Shown: piece after piece, positions 45,328-53,598 of the stretch
Layout of the letters: each line of letters starts with the position of its first letter
Numbering within the stretch: position 1 is the first letter of the stretch
Source: Allobosea sp. 12-68-7
GTDB lineage: Bacteria > Pseudomonadota > Alphaproteobacteria > Rhizobiales > Beijerinckiaceae
Length of the DNA: 61,651 nt
Assembly (NCBI GenBank): GCA_002279705.1
Contig: NCCO01000007.1
Coordinates: 1-61,651 of the forward strand
Direction: 5' to 3'
The notes under the pieces: generated by a model
What the model was told of the DNA's origin: nothing
Databases searched by the model: none
What the model saw: the letters and a program-made list of their open reading frames with translations, nothing else
Program-made: the position numbers and the translations under genes

Positions 45328-46578
45328 TCAGGCCAGCGAGCGCAGGTCGAAGGCGGGGTCCGCTGCCTGCTCCGGCGTCGGTGAGACGCCCGCCGCGATC
45401 AGGCGCCGCCCCATCATGTGATCGGCGGGGCGGTTGATGCTCTCGATCGCCGCAAGCCGCTCGCCATCAAAGCGAAACAGCGAAAAGCGCCCTTCGGCCG
45501 GCGAGCCGCGCAGCACGGCTTGTCCCCCCGGAACGCCGAGGCCGACCATCTGGAGCTTGACGTCGTACTGGTCCGACCAGAACCAGGGCACCGCCGCATA
45601 GGGCTCCGGCCGTCCGGCGATGGCACAGCCGGTGGCGCGCCCCTGATCATTGGCGTTCTGGACCGAACTCAGCCGGAGGCGCCGCCTTGCATGGACATTC
45701 GGGTGGCTGGTGCAGTCGCCCGCCGCGAAGATCAGCGGGTCCGACGTCCGCCCGAAAGCGTCGACCGCGATCCCGTCATCGAGCGCGAGCCCCGCCGCCG
45801 CGGCGATCTCGACATGGGGTACGGCCCCGACCGCCGCCAGCACGAGGTCGCAGGGCAGGCGCGAACCGTCGGCGCAGAGGACCGCCGTGACCTTGCCACC
45901 CTCGCCCTCGATGCGCTCGACGCGCGTGTCGAGGCGAAGAGTGACGCCGTGGCGCTCATGCACGCCCTGCATGTAGGCGGAGATCTCCGGCGCGACCGCG
46001 TGGCCGATCAGCCGCGGCCCGGCCTCGACCACCGTGACCTGCTTGCCCAGCGTGACGGCGGCGGAGGCGACCTCGAGGCCGATGAAGCCGCCGCCGATGA
46101 TCACGATCGTCCGCGTTGCGGCAAGGCGTGTGCTGAGCGCCTGCGCATCGTCGAGCGAACGCAGGGAGACGACGCCGTCGAGATCGGCGCCGGGGCAGCG
46201 CAGCATCGCAGCCCGCGCTCCGGTCGCCAGCGCGAGCTGCCCATAGCCGAGCCCCGAGCCGTCCGCGAAACGCACCCGCCGGGTCTCGCGGTCGATTGCC
46301 ACGGCATGCCGGCACGGCAGGAAGGCGATGCCGCCCTCGGCGAAGAAGGAGGCGGCCTTCAGCGGCAGATGCGCTCCGGCCTTGCCGAGCAGAAAGCCCT
46401 TCGACAGGGGCGGCCGCTGATAGGGCAGCTCGGCCTCGTCGCCCGCCAGCGTGATGCTGCCGGCGAAGCCGGCCTCGCGGGCGGCCGCGGCGATGGCGAG
46501 TCCCGCATAGGAGGCGCCGATCACGAGAAGGTCGAAGGCGTCGGCGGTCGGCGGGGTCGGGGAAGCGGCGGTCGGCAT
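45328..46578 (-). CDS. NAD(P)/FAD-dependent ferredoxin-reductase-like oxidoreductase
   Basis: 416 residues. The FAD-binding N-terminus is LLVIGASYAGLAIAAAAREAGF, the NAD(P)-binding motif is IVIIGGGFIGLEVASAA, and the second FAD motif is LIFAAGDCTSHPN. The C-terminal reductase domain has WFWSDQYDVKLQMVGL. Such enzymes pass electrons from NAD(P)H to ferredoxins or rubredoxins of oxygenase systems. No ferredoxin or oxygenase gene is close by. It is the last of three minus-strand genes after the ccdA/thioredoxin pair, but 143 bp separate it. Confidence 0.88.
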   Translation of the reverse strand: MPTAASPTPPTADAFDLLVIGASYAGLAIAAAAREAGFAGSITLAGDEAELPYQRPPLSKGFLLGKAGAHLPLKAASFFAEGGIAFLPCRHAVAIDRETRRVRFADGSGLGYGQLALATGARAAMLRCPGADLDGVVSLRSLDDAQALSTRLAATRTIVIIGGGFIGLEVASAAVTLGKQVTVVEAGPRLIGHAVAPEISAYMQGVHERHGVTLRLDTRVERIEGEGGKVTAVLCADGSRLPCDLVLAAVGAVPHVEIAAAAGLALDDGIAVDAFGRTSDPLIFAAGDCTSHPNVHARRRLRLSSVQNANDQGRATGCAIAGRPEPYAAVPWFWSDQYDVKLQMVGLGVPGGQAVLRGSPAEGRFSLFRFDGERLAAIESINRPADHMMGRRLIAAGVSPTPEQAADPAFDLRSLA

Positions 46579-46721
46579 CGGGCGGACGTCCAGGCTCTCG
46601 GCTCCCGGACGGATCTCCGGGGCGCACGGCGCCCGAAGGCGCGCCCCGTATCTAGGCGAGACCGCCGCCGCCGCCTATCCGAAAAGCAAAGGTGGCGGCG
46701 GCGAATGCTGCGGATGGCGTT

Positions 46722-47438
46722 TCAGAACGCGGTCGTCAGCCGCGTCAGCCATTCCGGCGAGGCGGCGACGAGGGCGGCTTCGAGGCTCTTGTCCCAGCCG
46801 GTGAGGATCAGGATGCCGACGGCGACGAGGAAGCCGCCCAGCGCCGTCTTGAAGCCCTGGCCGGCCGACATCATGCGGTTGCGCAGGCTCATCAGCCGGG
46901 CCCGCGACAGCATCCCGAGCGCGATCAGCGGCAGGCCGGCGCCCACGCCGAAGGCGAGCATGGTGAGCGCGACGGCGCCGAGGTTCTCGCCCTGTGCCGC
47001 GAGAACCGACGCCGCCCCCAGCGTCGGCCCGACGCAGGGGCTCCAGACCGCGCCGAGCAGAAGGCCGACGCCGAACTGGCCGCGCAGGCCGCTCGGCGAG
47101 AAGCCGCCGAAGCGCTGTTCGGTCCAGTTGCTGAGCGGGCCGCCCGCCGCCGCCACCCGCGCATGCAGCGCAGGCAGCATCAGCACCAGGCCGAGCAGCA
47201 CGAGCATGATCGCCGCCGCCATCCGGAACATGCCGGTGTCGAGCCCGATCGCGAAGCCGATCGTCGCCACGAAGAGCCCGATCGCGGTGAAGGACAGGGC
47301 CAGCCCCGCCGCCAGCGCGACGGGCCCGTGCCGATGCTCCGAGACCGCCGTGCCGAGCACGATCGGCAGCAGCGGCAGGACGCAGGGCGACAGGATCGAC
47401 AGGATCCCCGCGATGAGGGCGAAGCCGGCACTGGCCAT
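46722..47438 (-). CDS. CcdA/DsbD-type cytochrome c biogenesis membrane protein
   Basis: 238 residues, about six membrane segments. The redox motif LSPCVLPLLPIVLG is near the N-terminus, and its partner cysteine is in WSPCVGPTLGAASVLAAQG. It takes electrons from cytoplasmic thioredoxin to an external thioredoxin-like acceptor. The thioredoxin-like gene 12 bp upstream in the same direction is the natural acceptor, so the two equal a split DsbD. Confidence 0.9.
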   Translation of the reverse strand: MASAGFALIAGILSILSPCVLPLLPIVLGTAVSEHRHGPVALAAGLALSFTAIGLFVATIGFAIGLDTGMFRMAAAIMLVLLGLVLMLPALHARVAAAGGPLSNWTEQRFGGFSPSGLRGQFGVGLLLGAVWSPCVGPTLGAASVLAAQGENLGAVALTMLAFGVGAGLPLIALGMLSRARLMSLRNRMMSAGQGFKTALGGFLVAVGILILTGWDKSLEAALVAASPEWLTRLTTAF

Positions 47439-47450
47439 GATGCGTCAGCC

Positions 47451-47846
47451 TCAGATCGCGCGGGCGAGCAGGGCTTCGATCGACGCCTTGTTGGTGTCGC
47501 CGACCGAGCGCCCCATTTCCGCGCCGCCCTTGAAGACGATCAGCGTGCTCTGCTGCTGGGCCTTCAAGCCGCGCAGCGCGTCCTTCTGGCTGTCGAAATC
47601 GACATTGAAGACGACGAGGTTCTTGAAGCGCGGCTGCTTGGCGAGCTCCGACAGGATCGGCGCCTGGGCCTTGCAGGTCGGGCACCAGGGCGCGGAGACG
47701 TCGATCAGGACCGGCTTGCCGGCCTTCATCGCGGCGTCGAAGGCGGCCTGCGAGAAGGCCGATTTGTCGAGGGCGAGGGCCGGGAACCCGGACAGCATGA
47801 CCACGGCGGCGGCGAGGGTGGCGAGAGCGTGGCGACGGTTGAGCAT
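47451..47846 (-). CDS. Secreted thioredoxin-like protein
   Basis: 131 residues from ATG 47846, preceded by AGAGG. A twin-arginine-like start ([20 protein letters not shown]) is followed by a signal cleavage at about ALALDK. The thioredoxin motif is VSAPWCPTCKAQAP, and the cis-proline segment is STLIVFKGG. It is probably reduced in the periplasm by the CcdA-type protein encoded 12 bp downstream. Confidence 0.88.
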   Translation of the reverse strand: MLNRRHALATLAAAVVMLSGFPALALDKSAFSQAAFDAAMKAGKPVLIDVSAPWCPTCKAQAPILSELAKQPRFKNLVVFNVDFDSQKDALRGLKAQQQSTLIVFKGGAEMGRSVGDTNKASIEALLARAI

Positions 47847-48359
47847 GGGAACCTCTGCGGATGACGGGACCGGCGGGAATCTGAGGAGCCGACTTCCACC
47901 TTTTCGGTCCACCGGGTGTGTCCGTTACGTCTTCACATCGAGTTGATGACGTGTCGCGGGTGGGGTCCGGCCCGAAGACAGTCCGAGATCATGAGCCGCT
48001 CAGGCCTCTGCCTGAGCCCTGACCCGCGCTGCGACGTGCCCGTCTATCCGATCCTGGCAGCGAACCTGGCCGCGCTCTCGCCTGAAGCCGGTGGCACCGG
48101 CGGGATCAGCGTCGTGCCGGCCGCTGCCACCAAGTCGACGACATCACCCCTGGTCTGAGTCATCATGTCGGCGCTCCCCGTCGAACCTCAGCGGTCGCCG
48201 CGGGGGGAAACGGAGTGGGCGCAGCCATGGGAAGCGGCGTGGCGATGGGAGCGTAATGAAACGCAGCCTGGCCCCGAAAGGTGGTCACGGGCGCCGCAGG
48301 GTCTTCACCGTCGCCCTACGCCATCCCGTCAATGCCCTGCTTTTGATGATCGGGCCACG
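47847..48359. other. 513-bp stretch with no confident gene
   Basis: The part before 47900 is the upstream region of the thioredoxin-like gene. A 55-codon plus-strand frame from ATG 47991 (MSRSGLCLSPDPRCDVPVYP) has no family resemblance and no clear ribosome-binding site. I see no tRNA, repeat family or transposase remnant. Its content may be regulatory or decayed. Confidence 0.5.
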
Positions 48360-48518
48360 ATGATGCAGCGATTCGATCTGATTCTCGCGGCCGCCAACGC
48401 CGGTTCCACCAGCAGGAGCGCGGCGAAATACGCCGCCGCCGGGGCCTTGCGGCAGGCCCAAGTCCCGCACCGGCTGCTGGCGCTGGTCGCGCGCTTCCAT
48501 CGCTGGCGGCGGGGCTAG
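48360..48518 (+). CDS. Hypothetical small basic protein (52 aa)
   Basis: A 52-codon frame from ATG 48360 (a second ATG follows at 48363) ends 2 bp before the phosphatidyltransferase start. The sequence begins MMQRFDLILAAANAGSTSRS and ends RLLALVARFHRWRRG, so it is strongly basic at the end. The tight spacing supports coupled translation, but no good ribosome-binding site precedes the ATGs. I recognise no family. The frame stays open further upstream without homology. Confidence 0.4.
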   Translation: MMQRFDLILAAANAGSTSRSAAKYAAAGALRQAQVPHRLLALVARFHRWRRG

Positions 48519-48520
48519 CC

Positions 48521-49186
48521 ATGCTCGACCGCTTTCTGTTGCCCGTCGTCAAAAATGGTCTGCAGCCCGTCGCCGCGGCCCTGGCGCGGCGCGGTGTCGG
48601 TGCGGACGGCCTGACGGTGACGGGCTTCGTCATCGGCCTGTGTGCCGTGCCGGCGCTGGCCCTGCAGTTCTACGGGGGCGCCCTGATCGCGATCCTGGTC
48701 AGCCGGCTGTTCGATGCGCTGGACGGGGCGGTGGCGCGGCTCAACGGCCCGACCGAGCGCGGCGCCTTTCTCGACATCACGCTCGACTTCGCCTTCTATG
48801 GCTGCATTCCGCTGGGCTTCGCGCTGGCCGATCCGGCCCGGAATGCGCTGCCGGCGGCGGTGCTGCTCGCTGCCTTCATGGGTACGGGATCGAGCTTCCT
48901 CGCCTTCGCCGTCATCGCGGCCAAGCGCGGCCTGACCAGCGAGGTCTATCCGCAGAAGGGCATCTACTATCTCACCGGCCTGACCGAGGGCGCCGAGACG
49001 ATCGCAGCCCTGGCCCTGATGTGCGTCGTCCCCGAGTCGTTTCCCCTCATCGCCTACGTCTTTGCCGCCGCCTGCCTCGTCACCACGCTGACGCGGCTGC
49101 GCCAGGGCTGGGTGGTCTTCGCGGCGCCGCCGGCCGGGACCGGCGACAGGCCCTTGCAGCCGCTGGCGCCGCGGGAGGATGCTTGA
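48521..49186 (+). CDS. CDP-alcohol phosphatidyltransferase family protein
   Basis: 221 residues with about six hydrophobic segments. The signature D-G-x2-A-R-x8-G-x3-D-x3-D is visible in ALDGAVARLNGPTERGAFLDI followed by TLDF (two parts). Enzymes of this family join CDP-diacylglycerol or a CDP-alcohol with an alcohol to build phospholipids in the inner membrane. The acceptor alcohol cannot be told from the sequence. A strong hairpin follows 6 bp after the stop. Confidence 0.88.
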   Translation: MLDRFLLPVVKNGLQPVAAALARRGVGADGLTVTGFVIGLCAVPALALQFYGGALIAILVSRLFDALDGAVARLNGPTERGAFLDITLDFAFYGCIPLGFALADPARNALPAAVLLAAFMGTGSSFLAFAVIAAKRGLTSEVYPQKGIYYLTGLTEGAETIAALALMCVVPESFPLIAYVFAAACLVTTLTRLRQGWVVFAAPPAGTGDRPLQPLAPREDA

Positions 49187-49192
49187 ATGGTC

Positions 49193-49224
49193 TCTGCCGG
49201 CGCGCTCGCCCGCGCGCCGGCAGA
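49193..49224. terminator. Two-way hairpin terminator between convergent genes
   Basis: A perfect 12-bp stem TCTGCCGGCGCG / CGCGCCGGCAGA with an 8-nt loop. It lies in the 43-bp gap between the ends of the phosphatidyltransferase gene and dctM, so it can serve both. Confidence 0.75.
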
Positions 49225-49229
49225 AACGA

Positions 49230-50549
49230 TCAGTTCAGGAACTCCGGCGAGATCAGGCTCGGCAGGAACAGCGAAACACTCGGCCACATGATGATCAGCG
49301 CGAGCACCACGAACATCGGGATCAGCATGATCAGCGTGTCCTTGATCGCCGAGCGCATGCTGATGCCCGCGACCGAGCAGGCGATCATCAGGCATAGCCC
49401 ATAGGGCGGTGTCACCAGCCCGAAGGCGAGGCTGACGATGCCGATCATGGCGAAATGGACCGGGTCCATCATCACCGTCTTGGCCAGCGGCGCCAGGATC
49501 GGCCCGACGATGATGATCGCGGGAATGGCATCGAGGAAACAGCCGACGAGCAGGAAGACGCCGGCGATGAAGAAGCCGGTCTCGTAGAAGCCCATGCCCC
49601 AGGCCGAGACGCCGGTCAGGATCGCCTGCGGCATCTTGTAATAGGCCATCAGCCAGCCGAAGGCCGACGCCGTGCCGACGCAGAACAGCGTCACGCCGGC
49701 GAGCTTGCCGGTGTCGAGCAGGGCTGCATAGAGCCCCTTCAGGTTCATCTCCCGATAGACGAGGAGCGACAGGAAGGCGGCATAGACCACGGCGATCGCC
49801 GCCGATTCGGTCGCGGTGAACCAGCCGAAGACCTTGCCGCCGATGATGATGCCGGGCGTCAGCAGCGCCAGCGCGGCCCGCTCGAAGGCCGAGAACACCT
49901 GCCTGATGGAGGAGCGCGGATAGGTCGGGTAGCCGCGCCGGACAGCATAGGCATGGACCGTCGCCATCTGCGCCACGCCGATCAGCAAGCCGGGAATGAC
50001 GCCGGCGAGGAACAGCGCGCCGATCGACGTCGTCAGGATCCCGCCCCACACGATCATCAGGATCGAGGGCGGGATGATGACAGCCAGCACCGCCGAGACC
50101 GCGGTGATCGCGACCGAGAAGCTGTCGTCGTAGCCTTCCTTGCGCTGAGCGGCGATGAAGATCTTGGACTGGCTCGCGGCATCCGCCGTCGAGGAGCCGG
50201 AGATGCCGGCGAAGAAGAAGGACAGCACCACGTTGATCTGGGCCAGCCCGCCGGGAAAATGCCCGACGAGCGCCCGCGACAGGCTCATCAGCCGGTCCGT
50301 CACCCCGCCGACATTCATCAGATTGGCGGTCAGCAGGAAGAACGGGACGGCGAGCAGGATGAAGGAGTTGAACGCGTTGAACGTCTCGCTCATCAGCGTC
50401 ATCGAATCGAGCCGGGGCTCGATGATCAGGATCGGCAGGCAGGCCAGGCCAAGCGCGAAAGCGACGGGAATCCGCAGGAACAGGCCGAGGAAGAAACAGC
50501 CGAACAGGATAAAGGCAGCCTCGCCCGACGAGAGAACGCTGCCGGTCAT
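49230..50549 (-). CDS. dctM: TRAP transporter large permease (DctM type)
   Basis: 439 residues with about twelve membrane segments. Family hallmarks are GGLAQINVVLSFFFAGISGSS, AVIIPPSILMIVWGG and FLLVGCFLDAIPAIII. It is the sodium-coupled channel subunit of a tripartite organic-acid importer. ATG 50549 overlaps the small-permease stop by 4 bp (ATGA). A longer in-frame extension upstream is a shadow of the small permease. The substrate (C4-dicarboxylate or other acid) is not readable. Confidence 0.93.
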   Translation of the reverse strand: MTGSVLSSGEAAFILFGCFFLGLFLRIPVAFALGLACLPILIIEPRLDSMTLMSETFNAFNSFILLAVPFFLLTANLMNVGGVTDRLMSLSRALVGHFPGGLAQINVVLSFFFAGISGSSTADAASQSKIFIAAQRKEGYDDSFSVAITAVSAVLAVIIPPSILMIVWGGILTTSIGALFLAGVIPGLLIGVAQMATVHAYAVRRGYPTYPRSSIRQVFSAFERAALALLTPGIIIGGKVFGWFTATESAAIAVVYAAFLSLLVYREMNLKGLYAALLDTGKLAGVTLFCVGTASAFGWLMAYYKMPQAILTGVSAWGMGFYETGFFIAGVFLLVGCFLDAIPAIIIVGPILAPLAKTVMMDPVHFAMIGIVSLAFGLVTPPYGLCLMIACSVAGISMRSAIKDTLIMLIPMFVVLALIIMWPSVSLFLPSLISPEFLN

Positions 50550-51064
50550 GGGCTCTGGGTCTTTCCGAAGAGGACGCGAAGATCGTCGATGAACTGCTCG
50601 CCGAGGAAGGCGATCCAGCTCACCCCGGCGATGGGCCAGGCGATGTGGATCAGCCAGAGCGGCAGTTCGGCCAGTTCGGAGGTCCGGTTCCAGGCGAATT
50701 GGGTGAACTCGACGCCGCCGTTGACGAAGACGATGGCGATCGCGAGCACGCCGAGCTTGGCGACGATGCGCATGAAGGCGTCCCCCCTGGCACCGAGCGG
50801 GGGCAGCAGATCGACGTCGAAATGGGCCGAGTGACGCACGCCGAGCATCGCGCCGATCATCACCGTCCAGATGAACAGGAAGCGCGCCAGTTCCTCGGTC
50901 CAGATGTAGGACGGAATCAGGTTGGTGTAGCGCGAGACGATCTGCAGCATCACCGGCACGACCAGGATGCCGACAGAGACGACGACGATGGCCGACAGCA
51001 GTTGTGCGTAGGCAGCCGTCATGCGCCGCCACAGGCCGGGCCTGCCAGACAAAGAGGCATCCAT
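50546..51064 (-). CDS. dctQ: TRAP transporter small permease (DctQ type)
   Basis: 172 residues from ATG 51064, with GGAA upstream; ATG 51079 is also in frame. Four membrane segments are visible. The DctQ signature is IWTEELARFLFIWTVMIGAM, with HFDVDLL after it. It pairs with the large permease. A 12-bp hairpin lies just upstream, between it and the binding-protein gene. Confidence 0.9.
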   Translation of the reverse strand: MDASLSGRPGLWRRMTAAYAQLLSAIVVVSVGILVVPVMLQIVSRYTNLIPSYIWTEELARFLFIWTVMIGAMLGVRHSAHFDVDLLPPLGARGDAFMRIVAKLGVLAIAIVFVNGGVEFTQFAWNRTSELAELPLWLIHIAWPIAGVSWIAFLGEQFIDDLRVLFGKTQSP

Positions 51065-51089
51065 GAAAAGGTTCCGCATGCGAAGGCAA

Positions 51090-51117
51090 GGCCCTGGGCG
51101 CAGGGGCGCCCAGGGCC
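51090..51117 (-). terminator. Intercistronic hairpin after dctP
   Basis: A perfect 12-bp stem GGCCCTGGGCGC / GCGCCCAGGGCC with tetraloop AGGG, 21 bp after the dctP stop on the minus strand. There is no T-run. As after ugpB, it may raise the level of the binding protein relative to the permeases. Confidence 0.65.
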
Positions 51118-51138
51118 GGTGGGATCGGGCTGAGGGGC

Positions 51139-52131
51139 TCAGGCGCCGGCGATGGCGGTCTGGATGCCGCTGGCGTCGATTTCCTTCGCATAGGCCTGCA
51201 TAATCGGCTCGGCGAGCTTCTGCATGGTCGGCCGGTCCTCGAACGGGATCCGCTTCAGACGGCCCGCCGCCTCGAGCCTGGCGAGAATCTCTGAATCGCC
51301 GCTCGATTCGATCTTGCGCTCGTAATCGGCCGCTTCCTTGCCGGCCTGGATCACCGCGTCCTGCAGTTCCTTGGGCAGGGTCGCCATGGTCTTCATCGAG
51401 AAGCAGATCGGCCTGACCGAGACGGCGTGCTGCGTCATCAGGATGTTGGGCGCGACCTCGAAGAACTTCATCTGCTCGATGCCGGCCGCCTCGTTCTCGG
51501 CCGCCGAGATGACGTTGTTCTGGATGGCGTTGTAGATCTCGTTATAGGCGATCACGGTCGGCGACATGCCGATGGCCGCGAAGCTGCGCGACCAGATCGG
51601 CGCGCCCTGGACGCGGACCTTCAGGCCCTTGATCTCTGCCACGTTCTTCATCGGCTTGTTGGCGAAGAGGTTGCGCACGCCGCCGCCTCCATAGCCGATC
51701 AGCCGGACGCCGGCCTTCTTCTCGATTTCGTCGGCGATCGGGTTCAGCAGACCCTTGTTCACCACCGCTTCCATATGGGGGAAGTCGCGGAAGACGAAGG
51801 GTGCGTCGATGAAGGGCGCGGCCTTGGCGAAGGTCGACATATGGGCGGGCGAGACGATCGCGTAATCGACGTTCTTCCCCTGCGCCATATACTCGAAATA
51901 CTGCTTCTCGAGCCCGAGCGAGGAATCCTTGTGCAGGGTGAAGTTCACCGGCTTGTTATAGAGCGCCTTCACGCGCTCCTCGAACTTGAGGAGGCCCTGC
52001 GTGAACGGATGCGCGTCGCCGAACTGCACGGCGCCGACCAGCGTCGGCACCGCCTGGGCCCGGACGATGGCGGGGGCGGCGATGGTGGCGGCGACCGCGC
52101 CGATGCCCTTGAGCAAGACTCTGCGTTCCAT
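51139..52131 (-). CDS. dctP: TRAP transporter substrate-binding protein (DctP type)
   Basis: 330 residues from ATG 52131, with GGAGAGGA upstream. The signal has a twin-arginine-like start (MERRVLLKGIGAVAATIAAP) and cleaves near IVRAQA. The DctP fold shows GYGGGGVRNLFANKPMKNV and the family arginine region LKVRVQGAPIW, which normally clamps the carboxylate of the ligand. It is the first gene of dctPQM. Confidence 0.93.
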   Translation of the reverse strand: MERRVLLKGIGAVAATIAAPAIVRAQAVPTLVGAVQFGDAHPFTQGLLKFEERVKALYNKPVNFTLHKDSSLGLEKQYFEYMAQGKNVDYAIVSPAHMSTFAKAAPFIDAPFVFRDFPHMEAVVNKGLLNPIADEIEKKAGVRLIGYGGGGVRNLFANKPMKNVAEIKGLKVRVQGAPIWSRSFAAIGMSPTVIAYNEIYNAIQNNVISAAENEAAGIEQMKFFEVAPNILMTQHAVSVRPICFSMKTMATLPKELQDAVIQAGKEAADYERKIESSGDSEILARLEAAGRLKRIPFEDRPTMQKLAEPIMQAYAKEIDASGIQTAIAGA

Positions 52132-52440
52132 GAAATGATCCTCTCCCTGCACGCCCCTCTGATGGGAGCTGTCGACAGTTTGTCAGACAAGATCCGATTT
52201 GGCCATCACCTTGAACAGCCGATCGAAAACCACGAAAAACCCACTGATATATAAACGAGAATGGATGCCCTGCCGGCCTGGTCGGGCTCGCAAAAGGTGT
52301 AATCCGAGCCTATCGCGAACGACTTCCCGTGCGCGAGTTGCGGCGCCGAAGCTGGCCGCCCCCAATCCCGTACTGGTCTTTGCCGAGCAAAACAGCATGA
52401 TCGGGCGCGTTCGCATCACCCGCTGAACGTTGGACCTGAG
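52132..52440. other. 309-bp intergenic region between dctP and the CPBP gene
   Basis: The region separates divergent genes. It holds an 11-bp palindrome (52180-52190, listed separately) on the dctP side and an AT-rich patch (ACTGATATATAAACG, near 52243) in a GC-rich setting. It must contain promoters for both directions. I see no ORF with support. Confidence 0.6.
52180..52190. promoter_or_regulatory. Palindromic operator candidate, GntR/FadR type
   Basis: TTGTCAGACAA is a perfect 11-bp palindrome with arms TTGTC/GACAA, 49 bp upstream of the dctP start. GntR regulators with FCD domains often bind such sites upstream of TRAP operons. No GntR gene is in the window, so the regulator would lie elsewhere. 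Confidence 0.45.
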
Positions 52441-53307
52441 ATGAACGGCGCCTCCGTCCCCCAGCCGGCCCTTTGGCTGCGCATCCTGCATCCGCTGGTC
52501 CGCTTGATCGTCCTGGGCGGTGTCCTGCTCTACGTCATGGCTTGGGCCCAGGCACGCCTGGAGCAATTCCACGACAGGCCCCTCCTCAGCATCCTGATCC
52601 AGATCGGCCTTGGGCTGCTCGCGATCGCGCTCTACCATGCCTATGGAAAGGTCATCGAGCGCCGCGAGGTGACCGAGCTGGCGACGCCCGGCTTTGCCCG
52701 CGAATGGGCCATCGGCGCATTGTGCGGGGCGGGTCTTTACACAGCCAGCGCCGTGACCCTGATGCTCCTCGGGATCTACAAGGTCGAGGGGTTCAATCCC
52801 GTGTCCTTCATGCTTCCGGCCCTGGCCTTGGCCATCAAATCGGGCGTCTTTGAAGAGCTGATCTTCCGCGGCGTCCTGCACCGGTCGGTCGAAACCCTGT
52901 TTGGAAGCTGGGTCGCGATCCTCGTCGCATCCCTCGCCTTCGGGCTTGTCCATCTGACAAACCCCGCGGCTACGCTGGGCGGCGCCATCTACATCTGCAT
53001 CGAGGCCGGCCTGTTGTTGTCGGCTGCCTATCTCGTCACGCGCCGACTGTGGATCTGCATGGGCTTTCACATGGCGTGGAACTATGTCCAGTCAGCCGTC
53101 TTTTCGGGCGTCGTATCAGGTGCCGTGGCCGATCCGGGCCTGCTGAAGGCCACCATCGACGGGCCAGAATGGCTGACCGGCGGCAGCTTCGGCATGGAAC
53201 AGTCGATCTTCGCGCTCGTGTACTGCACCTCGGCCGGTGTGATCCTGCTCATGATCGCCATCCGCCGCGGCCACCTGATGCCGCCGATGTGGAAGCACTC
53301 CGGTTGA
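52441..53307 (+). CDS. CPBP-family intramembrane metalloprotease-like protein
   Basis: 288 residues and about eight membrane segments. Conserved motif 1 is the diglutamate-arginine EELIFRGVLHR, motif 2 is FGLVHLTNP with a histidine, and the last is HMAWNY. These are the putative active-site residues of CAAX/CPBP (ABI) proteases. Substrates of bacterial members are mostly unknown. The gene is less GC-rich than its neighbours and stands alone. Confidence 0.87.
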   Translation: MNGASVPQPALWLRILHPLVRLIVLGGVLLYVMAWAQARLEQFHDRPLLSILIQIGLGLLAIALYHAYGKVIERREVTELATPGFAREWAIGALCGAGLYTASAVTLMLLGIYKVEGFNPVSFMLPALALAIKSGVFEELIFRGVLHRSVETLFGSWVAILVASLAFGLVHLTNPAATLGGAIYICIEAGLLLSAAYLVTRRLWICMGFHMAWNYVQSAVFSGVVSGAVADPGLLKATIDGPEWLTGGSFGMEQSIFALVYCTSAGVILLMIAIRRGHLMPPMWKHSG

Positions 53308-53598
53308 CCCGTATGACGCGCACCGGCGGCTCATGAACAGGAGATCGGGTCAACGCGGTCGTGAGCGGCCGGGTGGCGGGCACTGGATGCGGACATTCTG
53401 CTCTGGTTTGCGCGCAACGGATTGCGACTGTGGACCTGCGGCGCGGATCGCCAGGCTGCCGCGAAACCAATGCGTCGGATGCCCCATCCGGGGGTACGGC
53501 GCACCCTCGTGGGCAGAAGCAATGCCGCGCGTCCGGAAAGCACCGAGCTGGATGTCCGTGAAGAAGAATGGTTATCGTGCGACGGGGAGAGCTTCAAC

